DNA of 64,000 nucleotides from RGIG8748 sp045539515 (GTDB taxonomy: Bacteria; Bacillota; Clostridia; UMGS1810). The translations under genes were made by a program, and so were the position numbers. Positions 25,811 through 34,970 of this stretch are shown here, piece after piece; within the stretch, counting starts at the first letter, position 1; each line of letters begins with the position of its first letter. The notes beneath the pieces are model-generated. The model saw only the letters and a list, made by a program, of their open reading frames with translations, did not search any database and was not told the DNA's origin. The stretch is from the NCBI GenBank assembly GCA_045539515.1, contig JAZQFN010000065.1, forward strand, positions 8,314 through 72,313, in the 5' to 3' direction.

Positions 25811-26323
25811 TCAATAACCCAATATACATAACTTAATGCCTGCACCAATGAGGAAAAATGCCCTTAGGGACTCTATGAGGTACTCACCTGCATTATCAAG
25901 CTGAAGATACTCATATACGCTTTTGACCCATGCTTCAAAGAGATAAATTATAAGTTCTCTGAAATTGGTCTTATCTGCATCGGAGGAAGCCTCGGCAAGA
26001 ATAAAAATATTCTCCCATACGCTTCCGTCATATATTTCATCGTACCTTAAAAGATTGAACTCCTTTATGTTATCTGCCCATGCGTTTGCATAGAGCATAC
26101 CTCCGCCTATAGCGTTGGAGCAAAGCCCAAGATAGTAGCCTGTGGTGTTGCCCTTGAAAGTGGCTTTGAATTCCTCATTCTTAAGCCACTCCATAGAGTA
26201 TTTAAGCCCTACCTCGGAAAGCTCGGGAATCATAATGAGCTCTTCGTCGATATATTCCTTTTCTCTGGCTTTATCCGCCAGAAGCTTTAAAAGATTGTTG
26301 AAATATTCTTTACTGCTATGCAT
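25811..26323 (-). CDS. Unknown 170-residue soluble protein
   Basis: I do not recognise this protein. It is acidic and mostly helical by composition, with 'EWLKNEEFKATFKGNTTGYYLGLCSN'-like content in its first half and several aromatic residues, and it has no signal peptide; the C-terminal 'AFFLIGAGIKLCILGY' is hydrophobic. It begins 10 bases after the lipid kinase gene and ends one base before the MATE start. The tight packing on both sides indicates a real gene of the same operon. Confidence 0.6.
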   Translation of the reverse strand: MHSSKEYFNNLLKLLADKAREKEYIDEELIMIPELSEVGLKYSMEWLKNEEFKATFKGNTTGYYLGLCSNAIGGGMLYANAWADNIKEFNLLRYDEIYDGSVWENIFILAEASSDADKTNFRELIIYLFEAWVKSVYEYLQLDNAGEYLIESLRAFFLIGAGIKLCILGY

Positions 26324-26333
26324 ACTGTTTTAC

Positions 26334-27218
26334 CTACTTTACAATTGATACTGCAGTCTGTATGTTGGATATTTCCACTACAGAACCGGTTTTTGCGTGT
26401 TCGCCGTCAATGGACCAGTCCATATCACCATCAAAGATCATTTCCACGTGCTTACCTTTAACAAACTCAAAGGAATCTCCCTCAAAATTTGAGGTTGTAA
26501 GTCCGTTGATAATATGAGTAAAATCGTTAATGTTCTTGGGTGTCTTTACAAGTACCATTTCAAAAAGTCCGTCATTCATTTTTACCAAGTCTGAATTAAG
26601 CTTTACAATACCGCCCACAGAGGTGGTGTTGGTAACACTTCCGAAGATATAGTCACCCTCAAGCCGGGCACCGTCAACAACGGTTTTAACGTGGTAAGAT
26701 ACTATTTTGGTAATATCCTTTACCCCTTCAAAAACATATGCCAGATGTCCGAATATATTTTTGAAGTTCTGAGATGTATTGTAGGATACAGCCGTAAACA
26801 CTCCAAAGGATGCAATATAGGAAAAATACCTTTCGTTATTGAAGTTACCCACATCTATTGAGTAATGGTATCCGTCCACAATTGCCTTTGCCGCGGTCTT
26901 GCAGTCGGTAGGAAGCTCCAGTGTTTTGGCAAAATCGTTGGTACTTCCTGTGGGGATATACCCCACAGGAATATTTTTGCCGGATTTCAGCAAACCAGTT
27001 ATTACTTCATTTAATGTTCCGTCACCGCCGCTTGCCACAATAATATCCGTATCATCGGGCACATTCTCGGCGATTTCGGTAGCGTGACCGCGATATAAAG
27101 TTGTCTGAACCTGTACAACGTAGCCTGCTTCGTTAAATATACGAAGCACATCTAAAAGTACCGGCTTAATCTTTACTTTACCCGAAAAGGGATTGATGAT
27201 AAAAACCATTTTTTTCAT
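26334..27218 (-). CDS. Diacylglycerol/lipid kinase family protein (YegS/BmrU type)
   Basis: These soluble kinases phosphorylate diacylglycerol or related lipids at the membrane face. The protein has 'INPFSGK' at the N-terminus, the ATP-binding 'ASGGDGTLNEVI' near 62 and 'PTGSTNDFAK' near 88, the full catalytic signature. The length of about 294 residues is standard. I prefer the ATG at 27218; a GTG four codons earlier abuts the ribosome-binding site AAGGAAAG. It follows the NhaC-type gene by 34 bases. The exact lipid is unknown. Confidence 0.88.
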   Translation of the reverse strand: MKKMVFIINPFSGKVKIKPVLLDVLRIFNEAGYVVQVQTTLYRGHATEIAENVPDDTDIIVASGGDGTLNEVITGLLKSGKNIPVGYIPTGSTNDFAKTLELPTDCKTAAKAIVDGYHYSIDVGNFNNERYFSYIASFGVFTAVSYNTSQNFKNIFGHLAYVFEGVKDITKIVSYHVKTVVDGARLEGDYIFGSVTNTTSVGGIVKLNSDLVKMNDGLFEMVLVKTPKNINDFTHIINGLTTSNFEGDSFEFVKGKHVEMIFDGDMDWSIDGEHAKTGSVVEISNIQTAVSIVK

Positions 27219-27252
27219 ATCCGGAAACACCTTTCCTTAAAGGAACACATAT

Positions 27253-29097
27253 TTAAGCATTCTTGGAAGCTGTAACTTTCTTAATGATAATGAGTGCAGC
27301 AATGGTAATTACTACAAGTATGGGGAATACTACAAACCAGCTTCTTAAAGCTTCGAAGCCTACCATTAAGTATCCGAGGAAGGATATAACTGCAACGGTA
27401 ATTGCATAGGGAAGCTGTGTGGAAACGTGGTTCAAGTGGTTACATCTTGCACCTGCAGAGGACATAATTGTGGTATCAGAAATAGGTGAGCAGTGGTCAC
27501 CGCAAACCGCACCTGCAAGACAAGCAGACATACCAATGATAAGAAGGTCTGAGCCGGGCTCAAATATAAGGGTAACTATAGGAATAAGAATACCGAAGGT
27601 ACCCCATGATGTACCTGTGGAGAATGCAAGCACACATGCCACCAGGAAGATAACTGCAGGCAGGAAGTTTGCAAGTCCGGGAGCAGCGTTTGTCATAGCT
27701 GCGTCTACGAATACACCGATACCGAGTACATCGTTTGCTACGTTCTTAAGTGCTGTAGCAAAGAAGAGGATAAGAATTGCCGGTACCATTGCATTGAAGC
27801 CGGAGGGAACTCTTTCCATAGATTCCTTGAAGGAAACTATGCCTCTTAAAGCATAGTAGATAATAGTAATAACCAAAGCTATAAGAGCACCCATAGGAAG
27901 ACCTACTGTAGCATCTGTATCACCAAATGCGGTTATAAAGTCTGAACCTGCCCAGAATCCGCCTACATAGAGGAGAGAAAGTACGCAGGAAACTATGAGT
28001 ACCAATACCGGGAAAAGTAAATCTATAACCTTACCCTTTACATTGGGTGTATCGTCTGTATCGTTGTCAACCGTTTCTTCAGCGCCCTGAAGAGCGAGCT
28101 TATTCTGCTTAACCATAGGACCGTAATCAAACTTCATAAGCACAAGAGCAATTATAAATACAAAGGTGATAAGAGAATAGAAGTTGTAGGGAATTGCACG
28201 GATAAAGAGTTCCAGACCTTCACCTTCGGGAGCGTAGCCTGCAACAGCTGCAGCCCAGGAGGATACAGGAGCTATCATACAAATAGGTGCTGCTGTAGCA
28301 TCTATAAGGTATGCAAACTTGGATCTGGAAACCTTCTTGGAGTCGATTACGGGACGCATTACGCTGCCTACTGTAAGACAGTTGAAGTAGTCGTCTATGA
28401 ATATAAGCACACCAAGTACAAATGTAGCAAGCTGTGCACCTACTGCAGACTTAACATGAACCTTAGCCCACGCACCGAATGCCGCACTTCCGCCTGCCTT
28501 ATTGATAAGAGCAACCATTACGCCCAGTACAATAAGAAAGATAAAGATACCTGCATTACCTGCAAACGAAGGAATAAGACCTACATTGATAACGGTATCT
28601 ATTGTGTTTACAACATTGAAATCTGTTGAGAACAATGCCGCAAGCAATACACCTATAAACAATGAGCTGTATACTTCCTTTGTAATAAGTGCAAGGAGAA
28701 TTGCAATAATCGGAGGAGCAATAGTCGCTACCGTTCCGAAATAACGGGAAGATGTTTCAACTTTGCCTTCGCCGCCACACTCACCGCAGGTGATTTCTGC
28801 GTATGTGAGTTTACCTTCGCAGGCTTTACATTCCGAAACTATTACACCTTCACCCTTACAATCTGCACAATCCTTGGATGCTTCATCCAATTTGGAGCAG
28901 GGCTCGCAAGAGTTAATCAATTTACCTGTGCCCGAACAGGGAATACAATTAGCCGGGTCATCAGGACATACATAACCGCTTCCGCCACATTCGGAGCAAG
29001 TTGTAGTGCCGCTGTTCTTAACGGTTGTTGCAAGGACAACTACTGCAACAAGCATAATCAAAACAGCAACAAGCTTCAAGATTTTGCTTTTGTTCAT
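27253..29097 (-). CDS. NhaC-type Na+/H+ antiporter with N-terminal CxxC-rich domain
   Basis: Residues from about 120 to the end form a typical NhaC-family antiporter with about 11-12 helices, including 'FIDDYFNCLTVGSVMRPV', 'FSTGTSWGTFGILIPI' and 'GDHCSPISDTTIMSSAGA'. Ahead of it lies an unusual unit: one helix (about 7-26), then some 80 residues with six CxxC pairs in a DnaJ-like CxxCxGxG pattern ('CSECGGSG', 'CIPCSGTG', 'CADCKGEG', 'CGECGGEG'). It ends at the first antiporter helix, so it probably lies outside the membrane, where metal binding or disulfides are possible. I start at 29097 (614 residues), with AAAGGATGG upstream. The ATG at 29109 is too close to that site. Confidence 0.85.
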   Translation of the reverse strand: MNKSKILKLVAVLIMLVAVVVLATTVKNSGTTTCSECGGSGYVCPDDPANCIPCSGTGKLINSCEPCSKLDEASKDCADCKGEGVIVSECKACEGKLTYAEITCGECGGEGKVETSSRYFGTVATIAPPIIAILLALITKEVYSSLFIGVLLAALFSTDFNVVNTIDTVINVGLIPSFAGNAGIFIFLIVLGVMVALINKAGGSAAFGAWAKVHVKSAVGAQLATFVLGVLIFIDDYFNCLTVGSVMRPVIDSKKVSRSKFAYLIDATAAPICMIAPVSSWAAAVAGYAPEGEGLELFIRAIPYNFYSLITFVFIIALVLMKFDYGPMVKQNKLALQGAEETVDNDTDDTPNVKGKVIDLLFPVLVLIVSCVLSLLYVGGFWAGSDFITAFGDTDATVGLPMGALIALVITIIYYALRGIVSFKESMERVPSGFNAMVPAILILFFATALKNVANDVLGIGVFVDAAMTNAAPGLANFLPAVIFLVACVLAFSTGTSWGTFGILIPIVTLIFEPGSDLLIIGMSACLAGAVCGDHCSPISDTTIMSSAGARCNHLNHVSTQLPYAITVAVISFLGYLMVGFEALRSWFVVFPILVVITIAALIIIKKVTASKNA

Positions 29098-29140
29098 TTT
29101 CTTGACCATCCTTTAAATTTTTTTATTTTGAGCGAATACT

Positions 29141-30187
29141 TTATTCGCAATCAAACGAGTAAATAGTTGTGTAGTCATACTTATCTCCGCACTTAACCAC
29201 AGCCGAGGGGAAGTGAGAGTAAGATGTACAGTTGGGGAATATCTGGGTTTCCAGAGCTATGCCCTGATAAGCTTCATAGGTAGAGCCGTCCTTAAAGGAA
29301 TCGGTATTGGATATTCCCTGACCGGAGTAAATCTGCACACCGGGCTTATCGGTAATAGTTGTCATTGTAATACCGGTCTTGTCGCCGGTAAGGTATGCAA
29401 CTTCTCTTAAGCCGGTACCGCGGAGCACAAAGTTATGGTCGTAGCCATTAACCTTTTTAACCTGCTCAAAGTCGGAGAATATGTCCTCTCCCACCTTCTT
29501 GCCATCTGTAAAGTCAAAGGGTGTACCCTTTACGCTTAAGATTTCGCCGGTGGGGATTACGCCCTCGCCTATGGGTGTATAAAAATCCGCATTAAGCTTT
29601 AATGTGTGGTTGAGCATAGTGCCCGAGTTATGACCGTTCATATTGAAATAGCTGTGATTTGTAAAGTTGATTATGGTATCCTTATTTGCCACAGCCTCAT
29701 AGTGTATGCGCAAAGCTTTGTCTTCCAGAGTAAAGGTTACAATGGCATTTAAATCTCCCGGAAAGCCGTTTTCACCATCCGGGCTGAAGAATTCAAAGGA
29801 CAAGGAATCAGCATCTTCGCTTTCAAAGCTGCCCTTCCAGAGACGTCTGCCGAAATTTGCCCAGCCGGAATGAAGAATATTTTCGTTTTCGTTGGCTTCA
29901 CAGGTAAAAACCTCGCCGTCTATTTCAAAAGTCGCGTTTTCTATTCTATTGGCAAATCTGCCTACGGTCATACCGTGGCAACCCTTATTAACCATATAGC
30001 TTTCCAGGGTATCTCTGCCGAGCAAAACATCCACATCGCCGTTTTTTGTACCGCACAGGGTAAGACTTTTTATTATGCAGCCGTAGTCAAGAAACTCTGC
30101 CTTAAGACCCTTGTGGTTATCTACAGAGTAAAGAAACACATCCTCGCCGGTAGGCAATGTGCCGAACTTTGTCTTAGTAATACTCAT
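29141..30187 (-). CDS. galM: Aldose 1-epimerase (galactose mutarotase)
   Basis: This interconverts alpha and beta anomers of free aldoses such as galactose or glucose. The all-beta GalM fold shows 'GMTVGRFANRI' near 74, 'NILHSGWANFGRRLW' near 103 (substrate His), 'NFTNHSYFNMNG' near 175 (catalytic His) and 'ETQIFPN' near 315 with the catalytic Glu. Length (348) is standard. The start is the ATG at 30187; a TTG three codons earlier is better spaced from AAAGGAAAG and may be the true one. It has its own promoter at 30241-30269 and lies 43 bases ahead of the antiporter gene. Confidence 0.93.
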   Translation of the reverse strand: MSITKTKFGTLPTGEDVFLYSVDNHKGLKAEFLDYGCIIKSLTLCGTKNGDVDVLLGRDTLESYMVNKGCHGMTVGRFANRIENATFEIDGEVFTCEANENENILHSGWANFGRRLWKGSFESEDADSLSFEFFSPDGENGFPGDLNAIVTFTLEDKALRIHYEAVANKDTIINFTNHSYFNMNGHNSGTMLNHTLKLNADFYTPIGEGVIPTGEILSVKGTPFDFTDGKKVGEDIFSDFEQVKKVNGYDHNFVLRGTGLREVAYLTGDKTGITMTTITDKPGVQIYSGQGISNTDSFKDGSTYEAYQGIALETQIFPNCTSYSHFPSAVVKCGDKYDYTTIYSFDCE

Positions 30188-30240
30188 AAAAACCAATCTT
30201 TCCTTTCGTTAATAAAAGTCGTAAATACACATATATGATA

Positions 30241-30269
30241 ATTTTAACATATTCTATGTAACAAGTCAA
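30241..30269 (-). promoter_or_regulatory. Promoter of galM
   Basis: Minus-strand TTGACT, a 17-base spacer and TAAAAT. An imperfect palindrome, AATACTTTACAGTATT, lies just upstream between this and the lysA promoter and could be an operator. Confidence 0.7.
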
Positions 30270-30334
30270 ACAATACTTTACAGTATTTGACGTTATTTTA
30301 TTCAATTCTGTAAAAACAGATGTTTATTTTAAAT

Positions 30335-30363
30335 TTGACATACGCCTAAAAAAATGCTATAAT
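30335..30363 (+). promoter_or_regulatory. Promoter of lysA
   Basis: TTGACA, a 17-base spacer and TATAAT, a full consensus promoter. I see no riboswitch or T-box in the roughly 65-base leader. Confidence 0.85.
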
Positions 30364-30434
30364 TATTCTGTATATAATGGATGGTTGTATTCATTTTGCG
30401 TGCACATTACCGCAGCTATGTAAGGAGGTACACT

Positions 30435-31733
30435 ATGTTTGCACTCAAAAATTTAAAAATAAACAGTAAGAACCACCTGGAAACAGGCGGCTGTGATACC
30501 GTGGAGCTTGCCAAAGAGTACGGCACTCCCCTGTATGTAATGGATGAAGAGAAAATACGCTCAAATATGCGTGCCTACAAAAATGCCATTGACACCTATT
30601 ACGGATGCGGCATGGCTCTGTATGCCAGCAAGGCACTTTCGGCAATAGGTATGTACAAGATTGCCTCCGAGGAGGGCATCGGTGTTGATGTGGTATCCGG
30701 CGGAGAGCTTTATACTGCCCTTAAGGCAGGTTTTAACCCCGAAAACATATGCTTTCACGGTAACAACAAAAGCTATGACGAGCTTGATATGGCAGTAAAG
30801 GAAAATGTGGGCTTAATATGCTGTGACAGTCACTTTGAATTGGATATCTTAAATTCCCTTGGTGAAAAGTACGGCAAAATAATTAAGGTTATGTTCCGTA
30901 TAAAGCCCGGTGTGGAGGCTCACACTCACGAGTTTATAAGCACAGGTCAGATAGACTCGAAGTTTGGTTTTTCCATAGAAAACGGCGAAGCCGACGAAGT
31001 GGCAAAATACGCCCTTACTCTCGCAAATATAGAGGTTGTCGGTATCCATTGCCACATAGGCTCACAGATATTTGACCTGGAGCCCTTTAAGCTTGCAGCT
31101 GAGGTTATGACAAATTACTACATTAAGCTTATAAAGGACATAGGTCTGCCCCTTACCACTCTGGACCTTGGCGGCGGATTTGGCATAAGCTATGTTAAGG
31201 AAGACAGACCCATAGAATATCCAGAGTTTATAAAGGCAGTATCTAAAGTGGTTAAGGACATCTGCACCAAAGAGGAAATTAAACTCCCTTACATCCTTAT
31301 GGAGCCGGGTCGCTCAATTGTGGGTGATGCAGGTATTACCCTTTACACAATTGGCAATATTAAAGATATCAAGAATGTACGTAAGTACGTATCCGTAGAC
31401 GGCGGAATGGCGGACAACCCTCGTTACATTCTCTACGAAGCCGAGTACGACGGTATTCTGGCAAACCGTGCAACCGATGAGCCCGAGGAGATTGTTACCG
31501 TATGCGGCAAATGCTGTGAATCCGGTGACATCATCATAAAGAATGCCCACCTGCCCAAGGCAAAGGAAGGCGATATTCTCGCCGTAATGTCCACAGGCGC
31601 ATACAACTACTCCATGTCATCCAACTACAACAGACTGCCCCGTCCTGCCATTGTACTGGCTAAAGACGGCAAATCAAAAGTAATGGTAAAAAGGGAAACC
31701 TACGAAGACATCATAAGAAACGATGTCATTTAA
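30435..31733 (+). CDS. lysA: Diaminopimelate decarboxylase
   Basis: This PLP enzyme converts meso-diaminopimelate to lysine, the last step of the pathway whose early genes lie at 12-15 kb. 'LYASKALSAIG' near residue 56 holds the PLP lysine, 'GIHCHIGSQI' near 200 and 'LDLGGGFGI' near 235 bind the cofactor, and 'CGKCCESGD' near 355 is the substrate loop. Length (432) is right. I chose the ATG at 30435 because AAGGAGG lies nine bases ahead; upstream codons have no ribosome-binding site. It is separated from the riboswitch operon. Confidence 0.95.
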   Translation: MFALKNLKINSKNHLETGGCDTVELAKEYGTPLYVMDEEKIRSNMRAYKNAIDTYYGCGMALYASKALSAIGMYKIASEEGIGVDVVSGGELYTALKAGFNPENICFHGNNKSYDELDMAVKENVGLICCDSHFELDILNSLGEKYGKIIKVMFRIKPGVEAHTHEFISTGQIDSKFGFSIENGEADEVAKYALTLANIEVVGIHCHIGSQIFDLEPFKLAAEVMTNYYIKLIKDIGLPLTTLDLGGGFGISYVKEDRPIEYPEFIKAVSKVVKDICTKEEIKLPYILMEPGRSIVGDAGITLYTIGNIKDIKNVRKYVSVDGGMADNPRYILYEAEYDGILANRATDEPEEIVTVCGKCCESGDIIIKNAHLPKAKEGDILAVMSTGAYNYSMSSNYNRLPRPAIVLAKDGKSKVMVKRETYEDIIRNDVI

Positions 31734-31748
31734 ATAAGGAGATTATAG

Positions 31749-32399
31749 ATGCTTACTTCTTTATTTAGTAATCCCAAGGCTTTTATTACGGGATTGTTGC
31801 TTAGCATACCCGGGCTTATAATAGCCCTTTCCATGCATGAATTTGCTCACGGTTTTGCCGCCTACAAAATGGGCGACAACACCGCCAAATACAGCGGAAG
31901 ACTTACATTAAACCCACTTCACCACTTGGACCCCATAGGTACACTGTGCCTGTTTTTGTGCAAATTTGGCTGGGCAAAGCCCGTGCCCATAAACCCATAC
32001 AATTTCAGACATCGCAGACTTGGGGTAATAGTGGTTAGCCTTGCAGGGCCTCTTATGAATTTCCTGGTGGCGCTTATATCCTATTCCTTATTTATAGTAT
32101 TGCCTCGTTTCGACATAATCATTTATGGCGATTTTTGGAGTAAAGTTTTATGGGAATGTCTCATACTCAATATAGGTCTCATGTGCTTTAACTTAATACC
32201 CATTCCTCCACTTGACGGCTCCAAGGTACTTTTGGAACTTTTACCCTTTGGATTGAGACGAAGCTACTATCAGTTGGAACGTTACTCATCTTTAATACTT
32301 ATGGCATTACTTCTGACCGGAGTTCTCGAACCGGTTGTTGATATAATGTTTAAGGGTGTATTTTTTATAATTTCAAAAATTGTAGGATTGATTTTTTAA
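31749..32399 (+). CDS. Site-2-protease family (M50) membrane metalloprotease
   Basis: A short M50 protein of 216 residues with the zinc site 'HEFAHG' near residue 27, 'NPLHHLDPIG' near 52 and the second metal motif 'IPPLDGSKVL' near 155. About five membrane helices surround these. Such compact enzymes (YwhC-like) lack PDZ domains, and their substrates are mostly unknown. Its stop codon overlaps the scpA start by one base (TAATG), so it is translationally linked to scpAB. Confidence 0.9.
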   Translation: MLTSLFSNPKAFITGLLLSIPGLIIALSMHEFAHGFAAYKMGDNTAKYSGRLTLNPLHHLDPIGTLCLFLCKFGWAKPVPINPYNFRHRRLGVIVVSLAGPLMNFLVALISYSLFIVLPRFDIIIYGDFWSKVLWECLILNIGLMCFNLIPIPPLDGSKVLLELLPFGLRRSYYQLERYSSLILMALLLTGVLEPVVDIMFKGVFFIISKIVGLIF

Positions 32400-33178
32400 T
32401 GGACGAGCTTATATTTAAAACCGAAAGCTTCGAAGGTCCCCTTGAGCTTCTGGAAAATCTTATAAAAAAGAATAAACTGGACATATGCAAGGTATCTCTC
32501 ATTGCCATTACAGACCAGTACATTGAGTACATAAACAATATGGAAGAGATGAACCTTGAGGTTTCTGCGGATTTTCTTCTGGTGGCATCAAACCTCTTGT
32601 ACATTAAGTCCAAGGCACTCCTGCCCAAGCACGACGAGGAAGAAGACGACAGCGAAGAGATTGCACAAAGCCTTACGGAAGCCCTTAAGGAACGCGCCCG
32701 TATGAAGATAATATCCGAAAGATTCCGCACAATGCAGTTTGACGGCACCTTCCGTTTCTTTAAGGAAGAAGAAAAAATTGAAAAGCGCAAGGTAGAGCAA
32801 AAGTTTGAAAATTTAGATATAAACAAGCTCTACGATGCCTTTATGACAGTACTTGAAAAAACTCAGCGAAGAGCTCCCCCACCCAAATCCAACTTTACAG
32901 GTATCGTGGGAAGAGAGCCTGTATCCGTAAGAGATAAAGCAGGCAAGCTCATACATAAACTGAGAAATACCAAGAAGCTTCGCTTTGAGGCTATATTTGA
33001 AGATGCAAAACACAAAAACGAGGTTGTGGCAATATTCCTTGCCATACTGGAGCTTATGAAGCTCAATCAGATTCTCGCCTACGAAGAAGACGAAAAAATA
33101 ATAATCCGTCTGGGCGATAATGCAAGCGAAAATACAGAGGAGATATTGTCTAATATCAGCGGTGATTTAAATGAATAG
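32399..33178 (+). CDS. scpA: Segregation and condensation protein A
   Basis: ScpA is the kleisin that bridges the SMC dimer for chromosome segregation. The 259-residue protein begins with 'TESFEGPLELLENLIKKNKLDI', the signature for binding the SMC neck, has a middle acidic linker (about 80-95), and ends with a winged-helix region that contacts the SMC head ('VVAIFLAILELMKLNQI'). It overlaps the M50 gene by one base and scpB by eight. Confidence 0.95.
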   Translation: MDELIFKTESFEGPLELLENLIKKNKLDICKVSLIAITDQYIEYINNMEEMNLEVSADFLLVASNLLYIKSKALLPKHDEEEDDSEEIAQSLTEALKERARMKIISERFRTMQFDGTFRFFKEEEKIEKRKVEQKFENLDINKLYDAFMTVLEKTQRRAPPPKSNFTGIVGREPVSVRDKAGKLIHKLRNTKKLRFEAIFEDAKHKNEVVAIFLAILELMKLNQILAYEEDEKIIIRLGDNASENTEEILSNISGDLNE

Positions 33179-33848
33179 AAAACCAAAAGCAATACTTGAG
33201 GGAATACTCTTTGCCATGGGCGAAGCAGTACCCGTAAAAAGAATAGCCGAAGTTATGGAATTGGAAGAGAAAGAAGTGGAAACACTATTGGAAGAGCTCT
33301 CAAACGACTACAACTCTTCTTCCGAAAGAGGCATACACCTTATACGCCTTGAAGACAGCTACCAGCTATGCACCAAGAGAGAATACTACGACTACATTCA
33401 TCAGCTTAAAGAAAAAGCAAGACGCTCTGCCCTTACCAATGCAGGTCTTGAGGTGCTCTCGGTTGTAGCCTACAATCAACCGGTAACAAGAAGCTCCATA
33501 GAGTTTATCCGGGGAGTAAACAGTGACGGTCCCTTAAATAATCTTGTGGCGGCAGGCCTTGTAAGAGAAATGGGCAGACTTGACGCCCCCGGAAGACCCA
33601 TACTCTTTGGTACAACAGACGAATTTTTAAGGTCATTTAATCTGTCTTCCCTTACAGAGCTTCCCGATGTAGACAAGGAATACTCATTTGAAGGACTCAA
33701 TGCCGAGCTCAGCGGCGCACCCATACTCATAGGCGAAGACGAGCTCAACAAAGACCAGATTAAGATTGACTTTGAAATAGAAGACCCGGACAAAGACCAC
33801 GACCCGGAACCTCAGCAACAGACCCGGATGCTCCTGGACGAAGAATAA
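33171..33848 (+). CDS. scpB: Segregation and condensation protein B
   Basis: ScpB dimerises and binds the middle of ScpA in the SMC condensin. Two winged-helix domains are visible: 'ILEGILFAMGEAVPVKRIAEVM' at the start, and 'LSVVAYNQPVTRSSIEFIRGV' near 95 followed by 'VREMGRLDAPGRPILFGTT'. The last 50 residues are acidic and disordered, as often seen. Length (225) is slightly above average. Its start lies within the end of scpA. Confidence 0.95.
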   Translation: MNRKPKAILEGILFAMGEAVPVKRIAEVMELEEKEVETLLEELSNDYNSSSERGIHLIRLEDSYQLCTKREYYDYIHQLKEKARRSALTNAGLEVLSVVAYNQPVTRSSIEFIRGVNSDGPLNNLVAAGLVREMGRLDAPGRPILFGTTDEFLRSFNLSSLTELPDVDKEYSFEGLNAELSGAPILIGEDELNKDQIKIDFEIEDPDKDHDPEPQQQTRMLLDEE

Positions 33849-33877
33849 ACCCTTAGACTCCACCCGGAGGTCATAGT

Positions 33878-34423
33878 ATGACTGTACTCTACACTATACT
33901 CGCCATATTGATTGTGGCGGTAATATGGCTTTTATTGTCGAAAATAAAAGTGTATTATGAATATCATAAATATCCCGAAGAGAAATTCTCATCTACCCTT
34001 AAGCTGAAATTGGGATTTATAGACCTTACATGGCTTATAAAAGAAAAATCCCTTGAAGAAAAGCTTAAGTTCTGGCTGAAGGTTCTTAAAATTCTAAAAG
34101 AGGTATACCCTAAAAACAGAACCTTTGTGCAGAAAAGTCTTATAATAAATGACATAGACTTCCACATTAAGTTCGGTCTGTCTGACCCGGACAAAACCGC
34201 ACCGGCAGCTGCCGGAATATGGGCATTCTTGCACAGTATTCTTTCCCTTGCCAGTTCCCTGGGTACTCTTAAAGACCACTTCTTTGAAGTGGCACCTGTA
34301 TACACGGAACCCGGACTTATAGTAAAAGGACATTTTAAGATATCCATAAGGTTAATAAATGCGCTTTCCATTTTGTGGAAAATGTATTTGATATATAGAA
34401 AATTACCCAAAGAAAGTAAATAA
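33878..34423 (+). CDS. DUF2953 membrane-anchored protein
   Basis: A 181-residue protein with one N-terminal membrane helix (about residues 4-22) and a basic soluble domain, resembling the DUF2953 family. That family is found next to ytfJ in spore-forming Firmicutes, exactly as here, so a sporulation link is likely, but its role is unknown. CGGAGG precedes the start. Confidence 0.75.
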   Translation: MTVLYTILAILIVAVIWLLLSKIKVYYEYHKYPEEKFSSTLKLKLGFIDLTWLIKEKSLEEKLKFWLKVLKILKEVYPKNRTFVQKSLIINDIDFHIKFGLSDPDKTAPAAAGIWAFLHSILSLASSLGTLKDHFFEVAPVYTEPGLIVKGHFKISIRLINALSILWKMYLIYRKLPKESK

Positions 34424-34444
34424 TATTAAAAAGGCGGCGATATT

Positions 34445-34903
34445 ATGGAAAAACATCCCCTCGAAGGCTTAACAAGTGAATCTATGGAGCAGATTAAAAA
34501 GCTCGTAGATGTCAACACAATAGTTGGCAACCCTGTAACAACCCCCGACGGCACTACTATCATACCCGTGTCCAAGGTTACATTCGGATTTGGTTCAGGC
34601 GGAAGCGAATTCAGCCAGCGCCCTGACTCAAAGGCAGGCGGCAACCTCTTTGGCGGTGCTACAGGCGGAACAGTATCTATTAACCCTGTGGCATTTCTGG
34701 TAGTAAATTCCGACCATGTAAGACTTCTCTCCGTAAACGGCTCCACAACCACAGCAGATAAGCTTATAGACCTTATCCCCGAGCTTATTACAAAGGTAAC
34801 CAAGCTCACCAATGAAATGATGGATAAGAGAGCAGCACGCAAAGCAAAGGAAGCCAAAGCATCGGAAGTGGAAGTTGAAGCATCCGAAGACATCGAACTT
34901 TAA
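34445..34903 (+). CDS. ytfJ: Spore protein YtfJ/GerW family
   Basis: GerW (YtfJ) is a forespore protein required for germination in Bacillus. The 152-residue protein shows the family core 'VVGNPVTTPDGTTIIPVSKVTFGFGSGGSEF'-type segment (about residues 27-60) and 'GGATGGTVSINPVAFLV', followed by a charged Lys/Glu-rich tail. Length is normal. Its presence supports spore formation by the host. It ends at a clear terminator. Confidence 0.9.
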   Translation: MEKHPLEGLTSESMEQIKKLVDVNTIVGNPVTTPDGTTIIPVSKVTFGFGSGGSEFSQRPDSKAGGNLFGGATGGTVSINPVAFLVVNSDHVRLLSVNGSTTTADKLIDLIPELITKVTKLTNEMMDKRAARKAKEAKASEVEVEASEDIEL

Positions 34904-34930
34904 GACGTTATTAAGACAATAAACCCAAAA

Positions 34931-34962
34931 AAATAAACCTCCCATCCGGGAGGTTTATTTTT
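34931..34962. terminator. Bidirectional terminator between ytfJ and the solute-binding protein gene
   Basis: A perfect 13-bp stem, AAATAAACCTCCC with GGGAGGTTTATTT, and a 4-base loop, T-rich on both strands, between converging genes. Confidence 0.9.
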
Positions 34963-34970
34963 ATGTTAAA

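Noticed and set aside
30270..30434. Riboswitch or T-box before lysA
   Set aside because: The leader after the promoter is only about 65 bases with no L-box or T-box words; only the asd leader has the lysine aptamer.
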